The notes beneath the pieces are model-generated. The model was given only the letters and a program-made list of their open reading frames with translations. It was not told the origin of the DNA and did no database searches. 64,000 nt of DNA, from NCBI RefSeq assembly GCF_000223985.1, contig NZ_AFWV01000003.1:186001-250000 (forward strand). The letters run 5' to 3'. Below are positions 44,091 through 51,411 of the stretch, piece by piece (position 1 is the stretch's first letter; each line of letters opens with the position of its first letter). The position numbers and the translations under genes are program-made. Source of the DNA: Thiocapsa marina 5811. Its GTDB lineage: Bacteria; Pseudomonadota; Gammaproteobacteria; Chromatiales; Chromatiaceae.

Positions 44091-44320
44091 ATAATTTCTG
44101 CGACGGTTTGCTCAAGACTGAGGGCTAAGGGGGCTCGATGCCATCCAGGTATGCGCAGTCGGGATGACTATTCTCGGCCTTTGACCTTCAACTGGGTGGA
44201 GCGCGGTGGTTTGGATCTGGTAAAGGAAGCGAGGGTCGATGTGAATCTGAGTGAATCGTAAGAGGGTTGCGAACGAGGAAGGCCGTGAGGGGCGGAAAAG
44301 TCAGGAGGGAGGTGCGATCG

Positions 44321-44496
44321 TTTAACCTAAACCCGGCATTTGGAAACGCAAAGACGCAGAGGACGCTAAGGATAACAAGAAATTGCAATGCGAACGACGC
44401 TCACCCTTTGGGTGTATGGCCTCATTGAAGCAAGGCACTGAACACCTTTGCGTTCTTTGCGCCTTTGCGTTTTAACTGCTCTTTTTAGGTTTAAAG
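44321..44496. repeat. CGCAAAG-rich inverted-repeat element
   Basis: Outer ends TTTAACCTAAAC and TTTTTAGGTTTAAAG are inverted. Inside them, AAACGCAAAGACGCAGAGG (left) faces CCTTTGCGTTCTTTGCG and CCTTTGCGTTTT (right). The element has no coding capacity and looks like a non-autonomous palindromic repeat. Similar CGCAAAG-rich arrays are common in bacterial intergenic DNA. Confidence 0.7.
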
Positions 44497-44556
44497 CCAC
44501 TAACCGCGGCGCCCTCGTTGCGAGGGCTGGACCGCGGTCAGCAATGCGTCTGGTGC

Positions 44557-44799
44557 TTATTCGGCCTGCGGTGCAGGCGCGACGACCGCGACTGGCGCAG
44601 CAACTCGCACGGAATCCTTGAAGCCGTAGCCCGGCAGGCTCAGCGCATAGGAGTGGACCATCCACATCTGAATGAACAGGATGAAGAAGAACGGGACCAT
44701 CCAAACGGCCGGGTTGATTACGGTCCAGATCTTCCAGTCTTCTTCTGGATGATCAGGCTTCGCAATGGATGGGTCGGCCATCAAGTAAGGAACTTGCAT
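44557..44799 (-). CDS. pucA: LH2-type light-harvesting alpha polypeptide, copy 3
   Basis: 80 residues; the head and helix are the same as in copies 1 and 2 (DWKIWTVINPAVWMVPFFF, with Val for Thr in the INPATW motif, then MWMVHSYALSLPGYGFKDSV) and the tail is short (RVAAPVAVVAPAPQAE). AAGGAG lies upstream of the ATG. The gene is on the strand opposite to copies 1 and 2, in tandem with its pucB. Confidence 0.92.
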   Translation of the reverse strand: MQVPYLMADPSIAKPDHPEEDWKIWTVINPAVWMVPFFFILFIQMWMVHSYALSLPGYGFKDSVRVAAPVAVVAPAPQAE

Positions 44800-44832
44800 G
44801 CAGTATCTCCTTGTCGAGTTTGGGCTAGCGAG

Positions 44833-44976
44833 TTAGAACCAGGGCTGATAGACCCAAGTCACCACATGAACGACGGTGGCGATAGAGACCCAACTCCATA
44901 CGCCATGCTTCCAGTGCTCATGAAACTCTTTTGCTTGCTCGTCGCTCAGGCCCGAGAGATTCTTGGCTTCGGCCAT
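44833..44976 (-). CDS. pucB: LH2-type light-harvesting beta polypeptide, copy 3
   Basis: 47 residues, MAEAKNLSGLSDEQAKEFHE then HWKHGVWSWVSIATVVHVVT and WVYQPWF. The bacteriochlorophyll ligand is the His of TVVHVV. The start was chosen at the ATG with AGGAGCG nine bases upstream; the frame is open further upstream without a good start. Nearly identical to copy 1. Confidence 0.92.
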   Translation of the reverse strand: MAEAKNLSGLSDEQAKEFHEHWKHGVWSWVSIATVVHVVTWVYQPWF

Positions 44977-45100
44977 CGGAAACGCTCCTGTATAAGGTCG
45001 TGGTTCAGGTGCTGTCCGGCACATCTCTGCGCCGTGTTTCATGTGTGGAAGAGTCGATGCCCGCCCCGATACAGTTGCTGGTGTTTCCTCAATCCACGGT

Positions 45101-45144
45101 TGTCATTCTAACCTGACATCTCTGTGTGTCAAGGTCGATTTACA
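45101..45144 (-). promoter_or_regulatory. pucBA-3 promoter with paired PpsR boxes
   Basis: Read on the minus strand: TGTAAATCGACCTTGACA then TGTCAGGTTAGAATGACA, both perfect TGT-N12-ACA, 26 bp apart. TTGACA (-35) and TAGAAT (-10, five of six) are 16 bp apart. Best -10 of the three puc promoters. Confidence 0.85.
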
Positions 45145-45224
45145 TAAGTTTTTAGTGGTTTTCGTCAACTCAACTTGACTGGAAGCGCCGGCCCGCGGTT
45201 TACGGCCGCGAGCCAGGCGATGAC

Positions 45225-47129
45225 CTAGAGCGCGAGTGGTCCTTTGGGGTCGACGGTCGGGATCGGATTCTCGCGCAGCCCTTCGGCGACGAGAACCTGA
45301 TTGGCTGCCATACGGCCGGTCATGGTCGCCGCCTCCATCAGGTTGGCCGGCACCTCGAGCCGCAGGTAGTCGCCGGCGAGGAACAGATTGTCGATGGGTG
45401 TCTGCACGCCTGGGCGCCCTGCATAGTCGCCAGGCGCCCAGCGCGGGAAGTTCTCCTGCATCGTGTAGATGTCGTAGACGATCTTGGCGTCCTTGAGGGC
45501 CGGGATCAGCTCGTCGAGCTCAGCGCGCATGATGCGCTTGATCTCGGCCTCGTCGATGACGTTCTCCGGCTCGACCGCATAGGCATGCAGCTCGATGATC
45601 GAACCCGTATGACGACGCGCCCAGTCTTCCGATTCGGGCTGCATTTGAGAGTAGATCGCGATCGAGTCGGTGTAGCGCCAGCCGCTGACGGTATAGAAGG
45701 GAACCGCCATCGGCGGGCATTCGCCGTCAAGCCAGAGTCGCCAGACGATGTAGGGATCGGCGACGCCGAGGCGCTCAACGCTGCTCACCAGCTCGGGGCT
45801 TGAGAGCTCGGACTGGGCGATGATGGCTTTGACACCGGGCACATCGCAGGCCAGCACCACATAGTCCGCCGCCAGCTCGATGTTCGATTGCTCGGGGCGA
45901 GCGCTGAGCTTGACCTGCCCGTCGGGCATGGGAGTGGCGTCGAGCTCGACCAGCGGGACGATGGTTGGCCCAGTGGTGGGAACGCCGTTGCTGTCGTACT
46001 TGGCGCCATGGCATGGGCAGGCGAAGCCGCCCGTGGCGGCATCGAGGCCGACCGGGCAGCCCATGTGGGTGCAACGCCCGGAGACCCCCTGGATCTCGCC
46101 CTGCGGGTCGCGCTTGGCATAGTAGAGATCGGGGCCGTTCCAGAACGGGGTCCATTCCGTGCCGATGGCGGCGGCATTGATGCTGTGCTCAGCGCCGAGG
46201 ATGGCACCGGGACGCTTGAGGATGATCTTGCTGATGCGTCCATCATGCGCGACCAAGCGATCGACCTCCGCCCCGGTGGTGACGCGGACACCAAGCTCGG
46301 TGAGGGCGTTGGTCAATGGGGTGATCACCGAGGTCATGGCATCGTCGATGGTTTGGTCGTAGCCCATGCCATCGGGATTGCCGAGGAAGAAGAAATGGAA
46401 AAACTTGATGCCCTCGGCGGTCGAGTAGCGATGAAACTGGTTGAAGGAGGTGTGCGCGAAGGGCTCGATGATGGTGTCGACCATCGGCTTGTTGACGCGT
46501 TCGCAGAAGGTCTTGAAGTCGAGGTCATCGAGGCGCGCGAAGGTCTTCTCCGGATCGTAGCGCATCACCTCGTAGAGCCGGCCGGTTGGGTTATTGAAGT
46601 CGAGCAGTGAGACCGACTTGGCTTGATCGACGACGGCGAAGAGGTTGAATGGGAACAGGGTCGTCGTGTTGGTGAAGCTCTCGGTGCCTTTGGCCGGGTC
46701 TTTGAAAATCACCGGGTAATCCAAGACCGGCTTGAAGTTGTCGCGCAGGCCGTTCTCGGCGAGTAGCCCATTGAGGTTGTAGTACTGATTGAAGAAGCCA
46801 TGAAAGCCGTGCTCCGTGGCCATGGTCTCGCCGTTCACGTCGACATCCCAGCCCGTGAGCCGCCCACCAAGGTTGCTGGAGCGCTCGACCAGGGTGACGT
46901 CGAAGCCGCGCTTGGCGAGCTCATAGCTCGCGGCAATGCCGGCGAGTCCGCCGCCGACCACCACCACCCGCTTGCGTGTGCTCGGGCTCAGTGGGAGCGC
47001 TGCATTATCGTCGGAGGCAAAGGGCAGGGTAGAGCGCCGCGGCTGGATGGCGTACAAGCCAGCGGTGCCGAGCGCGGTGCCGGCGACGGTGATGAGCCCT
47101 ACATTTCGAATGAAGTGGCGACGGTGCAT
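45225..47129 (-). CDS. crtU: Carotene desaturase/methyltransferase (aromatase) with Rieske domain
   Basis: CrtU turns a beta ring into an aromatic chi- or phi-type ring by desaturation and methyl shift. The 634-residue protein has an N-terminal twin-basic, hydrophobic segment (MHRRHFIRNVGLITVAGTAL), an FAD motif VVVVGGGLAGIAASYELAKR, the GHGFHGFFNQYYNL-like EHGFHGFFNQYYNLNGLL, and in the middle a Rieske 2Fe-2S site: CTHMGC and CPCHGAKYD (~residues 375-400). The C-terminal part carries GDYLRLEVPANLMEAATMTG. Such a Rieske insert is also known from green sulfur bacterial and cyanobacterial relatives. Next to a divergent crtY it marks an aryl carotenoid pathway, most likely okenone in a purple sulfur bacterium. 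Confidence 0.9.
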   Translation of the reverse strand: MHRRHFIRNVGLITVAGTALGTAGLYAIQPRRSTLPFASDDNAALPLSPSTRKRVVVVGGGLAGIAASYELAKRGFDVTLVERSSNLGGRLTGWDVDVNGETMATEHGFHGFFNQYYNLNGLLAENGLRDNFKPVLDYPVIFKDPAKGTESFTNTTTLFPFNLFAVVDQAKSVSLLDFNNPTGRLYEVMRYDPEKTFARLDDLDFKTFCERVNKPMVDTIIEPFAHTSFNQFHRYSTAEGIKFFHFFFLGNPDGMGYDQTIDDAMTSVITPLTNALTELGVRVTTGAEVDRLVAHDGRISKIILKRPGAILGAEHSINAAAIGTEWTPFWNGPDLYYAKRDPQGEIQGVSGRCTHMGCPVGLDAATGGFACPCHGAKYDSNGVPTTGPTIVPLVELDATPMPDGQVKLSARPEQSNIELAADYVVLACDVPGVKAIIAQSELSSPELVSSVERLGVADPYIVWRLWLDGECPPMAVPFYTVSGWRYTDSIAIYSQMQPESEDWARRHTGSIIELHAYAVEPENVIDEAEIKRIMRAELDELIPALKDAKIVYDIYTMQENFPRWAPGDYAGRPGVQTPIDNLFLAGDYLRLEVPANLMEAATMTGRMAANQVLVAEGLRENPIPTVDPKGPLAL

Positions 47130-47441
47130 GGTGTTCTCCGGAACGATGAAGCGGTATGCGGGATAGGGTCTCGATGCCGCTGCCGCCATGCGCCGCAGGC
47201 AGGCATGATCCGAACCCGGCCAGGATGAGAGGGGTGTGAGGAGGATTGCATCGAAGGCTATCGAAAGCTCAAGCAGGGGTCGCAGACGGTCATCAAGCAA
47301 CCATCGGCGCAGGCTTGCGGGCGCTACGAGTCTGTTGCGAAGGTGATAGTATACGCCCCCCTGAGCACTGAGCCCAGTACGGACTGAGCTAGCGACCTGT
47401 GTCCCCCGTTCCCTCCGCCCTAGAACCCTGAGATCATAGCC
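47130..47441. other. Divergent crtU / crtY region
   Basis: 312 bases between two divergent carotenoid genes. No TGT-N12-ACA pair was found. GGAGAAC precedes crtU. Promoters were not identified with confidence. Confidence 0.45.
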
Positions 47442-48614
47442 ATGACCACCCAGGAACAACCGTGGGCCGACGCCGATTATCTGCTTGTCGGCGGTGGCCT
47501 TCAGAATGCACTCATCTTGATGGCTCTCGCCCGGCGGCGGCCAGATGCATCGATCATCTTGCTCGAGCGCGAAGCCGAAATCGGCGGCAACCATATCTGG
47601 TCCTTCCAAGCCCGCGATCTGCCGGAGTCGGCCTTCGATTGGGCCGCTCCCCTGATCGAGTATGAGTGGCCGGGCTATCAGCTTTTCTTCAAGGAGTCCT
47701 CGCGGTGGGTCAAGGGGGCTTATCGATCGCTGACCTCCGATCATCTCGATCGGGTCGTGCGTGCTGTCGCAGACACGTCATCGCGGATTGAGCTGCGGTT
47801 TGAAGTCGAGGTGCGCCGGGTGCAGGCCGAGGCGGTCGAGCTTGCCGATGGCTCGCGGTTACGCGGGCGAGTGGTGATCGATGCGCGTGGGCCGGAGCAA
47901 GGCGGTCACAGCCCGGGCGGGGGTTATCAGAAGTTCGTTGGTCTCGAATGTCGCCTCAGCCGTCCCGCGCCGACGGCGGTGCCGATCTTGATGGACTCGC
48001 GCTGTCGGCAGCGCGATGGCTTTCGCTTCTTCTATATCCTGCCCTTCGCTGCGGATCGGGTGCTGATCGAGGATACTTATTTCTCCAATTGCCCGGATCT
48101 GGATGTCGATGCCATCAAAGCGTCCATTTTGGCCGAAGCGCCTGATTTAGGCTTAGAGGTCGACGCGGTCTTGCGCACCGAGGTCGGCGTCTTGCCGATG
48201 CCGGCACTCAGCACCTTGCATCCTAAGTCCCGCGGGCCGATCGTGGCGGGCTATGCCGGGGGTTGGTATAATCCGAGCACGGGCTATTCATTGGCGGCGG
48301 CCTCGCGCTTAGCCGAGCATCTGTCGAAAACGCCCTTCGACGACCTCTTTGGTCGTGATTGGCGTCGCTTGACGCGCGACCTGCGCTTCCAGTCGATCTT
48401 CCTTGCCGCGCTGAATCTGCTGATGTTCCGCTGGTTCCATGACGATAAGCGGCGGCGCTTGATGGAGCGCTTCTATTTGCTGCCAGACGCGGTTATCCAC
48501 CGGTTCTTCGCGATGGAAACGACCTTGGTCGATTGGTGGCGGATCATGTACGTCGGTGCCCCTTGGACACCGAAGGGCTGGGGGCGCCGTGCGCGGACCC
48601 CGGAACAGCCCTAA
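47442..48614 (+). CDS. crtY: Lycopene beta-cyclase
   Basis: The 390-residue CrtY-type cyclase forms the beta ring that CrtU then aromatises. Diagnostic segments: the N-terminal dinucleotide fold DYLLVGGGLQNALILMAL, EAEIGGNHIWSFQARDLP, VVIDARGPEQ, QKFVGLECRL, the FFYILPFAADRVLIEDTYFS block (two parts: FFYILPFAADRV, LIEDTYFS) and AGYAGGWYNPSTGYSLAAAS. Since okenone has only one ring, it should act on a single end of lycopene; what limits it to one end is not visible. It is followed within 10 bases by repeat copy C. Confidence 0.94.
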   Translation: MTTQEQPWADADYLLVGGGLQNALILMALARRRPDASIILLEREAEIGGNHIWSFQARDLPESAFDWAAPLIEYEWPGYQLFFKESSRWVKGAYRSLTSDHLDRVVRAVADTSSRIELRFEVEVRRVQAEAVELADGSRLRGRVVIDARGPEQGGHSPGGGYQKFVGLECRLSRPAPTAVPILMDSRCRQRDGFRFFYILPFAADRVLIEDTYFSNCPDLDVDAIKASILAEAPDLGLEVDAVLRTEVGVLPMPALSTLHPKSRGPIVAGYAGGWYNPSTGYSLAAASRLAEHLSKTPFDDLFGRDWRRLTRDLRFQSIFLAALNLLMFRWFHDDKRRRLMERFYLLPDAVIHRFFAMETTLVDWWRIMYVGAPWTPKGWGRRARTPEQP

Positions 48615-48623
48615 TCATTCCTC

Positions 48624-48709
48624 TAAACCGCGCCAGCTCCGACAGTCGTCGGAGCTGGCGCGGCCGATCCACTCCAACAAATGACGCATACCGCACCGGG
48701 CGCGGTTTA
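48624..48709 (-). repeat. 86-bp hairpin repeat, copy C (inverted)
   Basis: Read on the minus strand it starts TAAACCGCGCCCGGTGCGGT with ATGCG following, continues to a perfect 15-bp stem CGCGCCAGCTCCGAC / GTCGGAGCTGGCGCG with loop GACT, and ends GGTTTA. It is 10 bases after crtY and probably forms a strong transcript-end hairpin. Confidence 0.88.
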
Positions 48710-48782
48710 GTAAGTGTTTACTGCACGACTGCGCGCAGCAGTTGTTGTGCGGTCCTACAACCATCACGAGAGAGTGTCTGTC

Positions 48783-49373
48783 ATGCCAGAATCCGCGGCC
48801 GATTGTCGGCCCATTCCATTCGTCTTGGTCTTCGTCATTGCCGCACTGGCGATCTTGCTCGGCGTCTACGCGGTGCCCGAGTCCTTCAGCCTGGCCGTTT
48901 TTGACGCTCAAGCGATCACCAAGGCGGCCATCTATCTGGGCGCGACCATGCTGATGATGTGCTATGTCGATGCCTTTCGCTCGCGGTGTTTGCGTGGCTT
49001 CGTCACCATCGCCTTGGTTTTGCTTGCGCTTGGCTGCGCGATCCCTTTCTTCGGCAGCGAGCGCGCGCTATGGGGACCTCTCCAGCATGGGGCCATCAAC
49101 AGCCTCTATCTACTTGTGGGGCTGCTGGCGTTCCTGCATTTTTCTCTGCATACCATGCCCCGTGCCTGGCGGCAGAGCCTGACGCCAAGGCGCTCCGACT
49201 GGATCGGCGCAGCGCTCGTGCTTGGTGTTGCCTTGTATCGCGATTATGACCCGAGCTTAAGGGTGGCAGAGAACCTCATCGGACTCGGGGCGACTGGGAT
49301 CGCCATTTTGGTGGGGGCGTTGTTGTGTACCCTGTTGATGCGCCATCGTGCACGGGGGCTCGCGCTGGCCTAG
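48783..49373 (+). CDS. Integral membrane protein of unknown function
   Basis: 196 residues with about six hydrophobic helices (IPFVLVFVIAALAILLGVYA, AAIYLGATMLMMCYV, GFVTIALVLLALGCAIPFF, LYLLVGLLAFLHFSL, and two C-terminal ones) and few charged residues. I do not recognise the family. ATG 48783 is preferred over the open frame upstream, which enters repeat copy C. The gene lies between crtY and the scar region on the same strand as crtY, so a link to carotenoid or membrane biology is possible but unproven. Confidence 0.65.
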   Translation: MPESAADCRPIPFVLVFVIAALAILLGVYAVPESFSLAVFDAQAITKAAIYLGATMLMMCYVDAFRSRCLRGFVTIALVLLALGCAIPFFGSERALWGPLQHGAINSLYLLVGLLAFLHFSLHTMPRAWRQSLTPRRSDWIGAALVLGVALYRDYDPSLRVAENLIGLGATGIAILVGALLCTLLMRHRARGLALA

Positions 49374-49617
49374 TGCTGCAGAGTGGAAATCCGGCCTCGA
49401 TCATCCCTTCGCCCACATCGGCCACCAAATGCGTCGTCAGGCCATCCTGGCCTGACAGAATCAGAGCTGGAAGCCCTGACTACGCAGGGACCGCAAGCAG
49501 TTGGACCGGACGATGATCAAGGCCGGAAATCCTGATACCGTTTATGCCGTTTGCGCGGTAACATGATGTCCATGCTCGCCATCCGTTGTGTCGGCCTGTT
49601 CGTCGTGGCCCACTGTG
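49374..49617. other. Spacer with hairpin after the membrane protein gene
   Basis: A perfect hairpin GTCAGGCC-ATCCT-GGCCTGAC (49436-49456) lies about 60 bases after the stop and may end the crtY-side transcript. Otherwise no gene is recognised before the transposase remnant. Confidence 0.4.
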
Positions 49618-49822
49618 TTGCTGCGCCCATTGACCTGACCAACAAACCCCGCCGCCGTCTCGAAGCCATCGTGCGCCAGCACGCGCGCCGCAGAGCCTCG
49701 TGGCGCGGGCCCGGATCATTCTGCTCGGCGCTGCCGGCGCGGGTGTGCGGGAAACCGCCGAGCAGCTCGGCCTCGGGCGTGCCGCCGTCCAGCGTTGGCG
49801 GGCACGCTGGAGGGCCACCGCG
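49618..49822 (+). pseudogene. IS630-type transposase fragment, frameshifted
   Basis: Two frames together read like the start of an IS630-family transposase: LTNKPRRRLEAIVRQH in one, then RAPQSLVARARIILLGAAG and VRETAEQLGLGRAAVQRWRA in the next (the helix-turn-helix). A frameshift near 49680 separates them, and the DDE catalytic part is missing. It joins directly to a crtD fragment. A dead insertion remnant. Confidence 0.65.
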
Positions 49823-49846
49823 TGGCTGATCCATCACAAGCTGATG

Positions 49847-49978
49847 CAGGCGACCATCCTTCGCGCCGGCGAAATCGCCAATCGCCTCGCTGATACGCTC
49901 CTCGTCGGCGTAGAGGTCGAAGCGCTCATGCTCGCTCCAAGCGTGGCGTGCTAAGATCTCGAACGGTTCGAGCGTCAG
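49847..49978 (-). pseudogene. crtD-like fragment
   Basis: On the minus strand the segment EPFEILARHAWSEHERFDLY followed by ADEERISEAIGDFAGAKDGR matches residues ~80-125 of both CrtD-like proteins in this window (for example VEVLARHAWSEDERLDLY). Nothing of the FAD motif or C-terminus remains. It points away from crtE, as crtD does in many purple bacterial clusters, so it may mark the former site of a crtD gene. Confidence 0.8.
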
Positions 49979-50024
49979 GATGATGGCCTCTATTCGGATT
50001 TGCATTTGACGCCGTTGGCGTCCG

Positions 50025-50068
50025 TGTCTATTGTACGTGACACTGCGAAGTGTCAACTAAAATTTACA
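50025..50068 (+). promoter_or_regulatory. crtE promoter with paired PpsR boxes
   Basis: TGTCTATTGTACGTGACA and TGTCAACTAAAATTTACA, both perfect TGT-N12-ACA, 26 bp centre to centre. GTGACA (-35, five of six) and TAAAAT (-10, five of six) are 15 bp apart. It should drive crtE and probably bchCXYZ and puf by read-through. Confidence 0.85.
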
Positions 50069-50094
50069 GATCGGCGGCGACCGGGGGAGCGGCG

Positions 50095-50961
50095 ATGGAT
50101 CCAACCACGCGAATCGAGCAAGCATTGGCAGCGGCCTTGGAGTCGGTGACGACGTCGTCCTGTCCGCCCCGGCTTGCAGAGGCGGTTCGCCATGCCGTTT
50201 TCCCGGGCGGTGCGCGCGTGCGACCGAGGCTCTGCTTGGCCGTCGCTGCGGCGTGCGGCAGCCGCGATGTCGAGGCGGCGGATGCGGCGGGCGCCTCCAT
50301 CGAGCTGCTGCACTGCGCGTCTCTGGTCCATGACGATCTGCCCTGTTTCGACGACTCCCCATTGCGCAGGGGTTTGCCCTCGGTCCATCGGGCCTACGGC
50401 GAGCCGCTGGCCGTGCTGGCCGGCGATGCGCTCATTGTCCTCGCCTTCGAAAATTTGGCCCGCGTCCTCGGCAACAACCCCGAGCGTTTGGCGCCCCTTC
50501 TGATGACCGTCAGCCGGGCCGTCGGGATGCCGACCGGCATCGTCGCCGGGCAGGCCTGGGAGTGCGAGCCCAAGGTGTCAGTTGCAGATTATCACCGGGC
50601 GAAGACAGGCGCGCTCTTTGCCGCTGCAACCGCCGCCGGCGCACAAGTGGCCGGCGCCGATGCCGATGCCTGGCGGGTGGTCGGCGACAAGATCGGCGAA
50701 GCCTATCAGGTCGCCGATGATCTGCGCGACGTTGCCGCCAGCGCGCAAGAGGTCGGCAAGCCGGTCGGGCGCGATGCAGTGCTGAATCGCCCGAGCGCTG
50801 CCGGCGAGCTCGGCGTGGACGGTGCGGTTGCGCTGCTTCGCGGTCTGGTCAAGGGCGCCATCGATGCGATCCCGCCATGTCCGGGGTCCGCGCAGCTTGC
50901 CGAGGTCCTGATGTCCGAGTCGCGCCACATCATGCCGAAGGGTCTTGCCGATCGCGCTTAA
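50095..50961 (+). CDS. crtE: Geranylgeranyl diphosphate synthase
   Basis: CrtE makes the C20 diphosphate used by both carotenoids and BchG. The 288-residue protein has the first Asp-rich motif in LVHDDLPCFDDSPLRRG and the second in YQVADDLRDVAAS; the second is shorter than the usual DDILD, as often seen in CrtE. GGGGGAGC lies upstream of the ATG. Its stop codon TAA is formed by the first bases of repeat copy D. First gene of crtE-bchCXYZ. Confidence 0.95.
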   Translation: MDPTTRIEQALAAALESVTTSSCPPRLAEAVRHAVFPGGARVRPRLCLAVAAACGSRDVEAADAAGASIELLHCASLVHDDLPCFDDSPLRRGLPSVHRAYGEPLAVLAGDALIVLAFENLARVLGNNPERLAPLLMTVSRAVGMPTGIVAGQAWECEPKVSVADYHRAKTGALFAAATAAGAQVAGADADAWRVVGDKIGEAYQVADDLRDVAASAQEVGKPVGRDAVLNRPSAAGELGVDGAVALLRGLVKGAIDAIPPCPGSAQLAEVLMSESRHIMPKGLADRA

Positions 50962-51044
50962 ACCGCGCCCAGTGCGATATGCGTAGTGTGTTGGTTTGGC
51001 TTGGCCGCGCCGGCTTCGACGACTGCCGGAGCTGGCGCGGTTTA
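50959..51044 (+). repeat. 86-bp hairpin repeat, copy D
   Basis: Starts TAAACCGCGCCCAGTGCGAT with ATGCG following, then a stem GCGCCGGCTTCGAC / GCCGGAGCTGGCGC (some mismatches) and ends GCGCGGTTTA. The first TAA is also the crtE stop codon. The element separates crtE from bchC, which are normally close together. Confidence 0.88.
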
Positions 51045-51411
51045 AACGAATCAAAAGATTATAATTGAAATCGCGTCTCACCGAGATCGAGGATATCCCC
51101 AAAGCCAAACACAAAGTGAAAATGACCCCATTTCGCTCGATTTGCCTGCTGCGCGCAGCGGTCAGTTTGCGTCTGGTCGCCATGGGCGGCGGGCGTCCGC
51201 GTACCCCCTTGGAGATCGAGAACATGCTGAGGCTCAACGTCTTCGATCCGGTGCGTATAGTGCCGACCGCGCGGCCGAGTCTGACGCGTCTGTTGGCCGC
51301 GACACGGATGGCGTGAGGTTCGTTCGATGGAAAAGTCCGGCAGCTTCTGCCTGACGCAGTTGAGTTGGGTTAAACTCGAACGCCTTTGATTGCCATTGTC
51401 AGGGTCGAACA
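51045..51411 (+). other. Unexplained stretch between crtE and bchC
   Basis: About 370 bases. A frame at 51065-51316 encodes 83 residues (SRLTEIEDIPKAKHKVKMTP at the start) that I cannot assign; it is probably spurious or a worn remnant of something inserted with repeat D. No PpsR box pair is present before bchC. Confidence 0.35.

Larger units (their letters stand above)
43954..44556. other. Repeat-rich gap between pucC and pucA-3
   Basis: About 600 bases, lower in GC than the neighbours and without a supported gene. It holds two palindromic structures listed separately (a hexanucleotide hairpin and a CGCAAAG-rich inverted repeat) and, next to the pucA-3 stop, a hairpin GCCCTCG-TTG-CGAGGGC (44511-44527) that may end the minus-strand pucBA transcript. 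Confidence 0.55.

Noticed and set aside
43985-44496. CRISPR array suspected because of repeated short units
   Set aside because: The units are direct hexamers and nested inverted repeats without spacers of regular length, and no cas genes are near.
44518-45111. 197-codon plus-strand frame across pucBA-3
   Set aside because: It is the complement of the pucA/pucB coding strand; its apparent similarity to frames at the other puc loci only reflects conservation of pucBA.
47130-47441. PpsR control of the crtU/crtY divergent region
   Set aside because: No TGT-N12-ACA pair, even with one mismatch in the 26-bp register, was found on reading this stretch.
51065-51316. 83-codon frame between crtE and bchC, considered as a transposase N-terminus
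   Set aside because: A short GGGRPRTPLE stretch is slightly reminiscent of transposases, but no further motif supports it.
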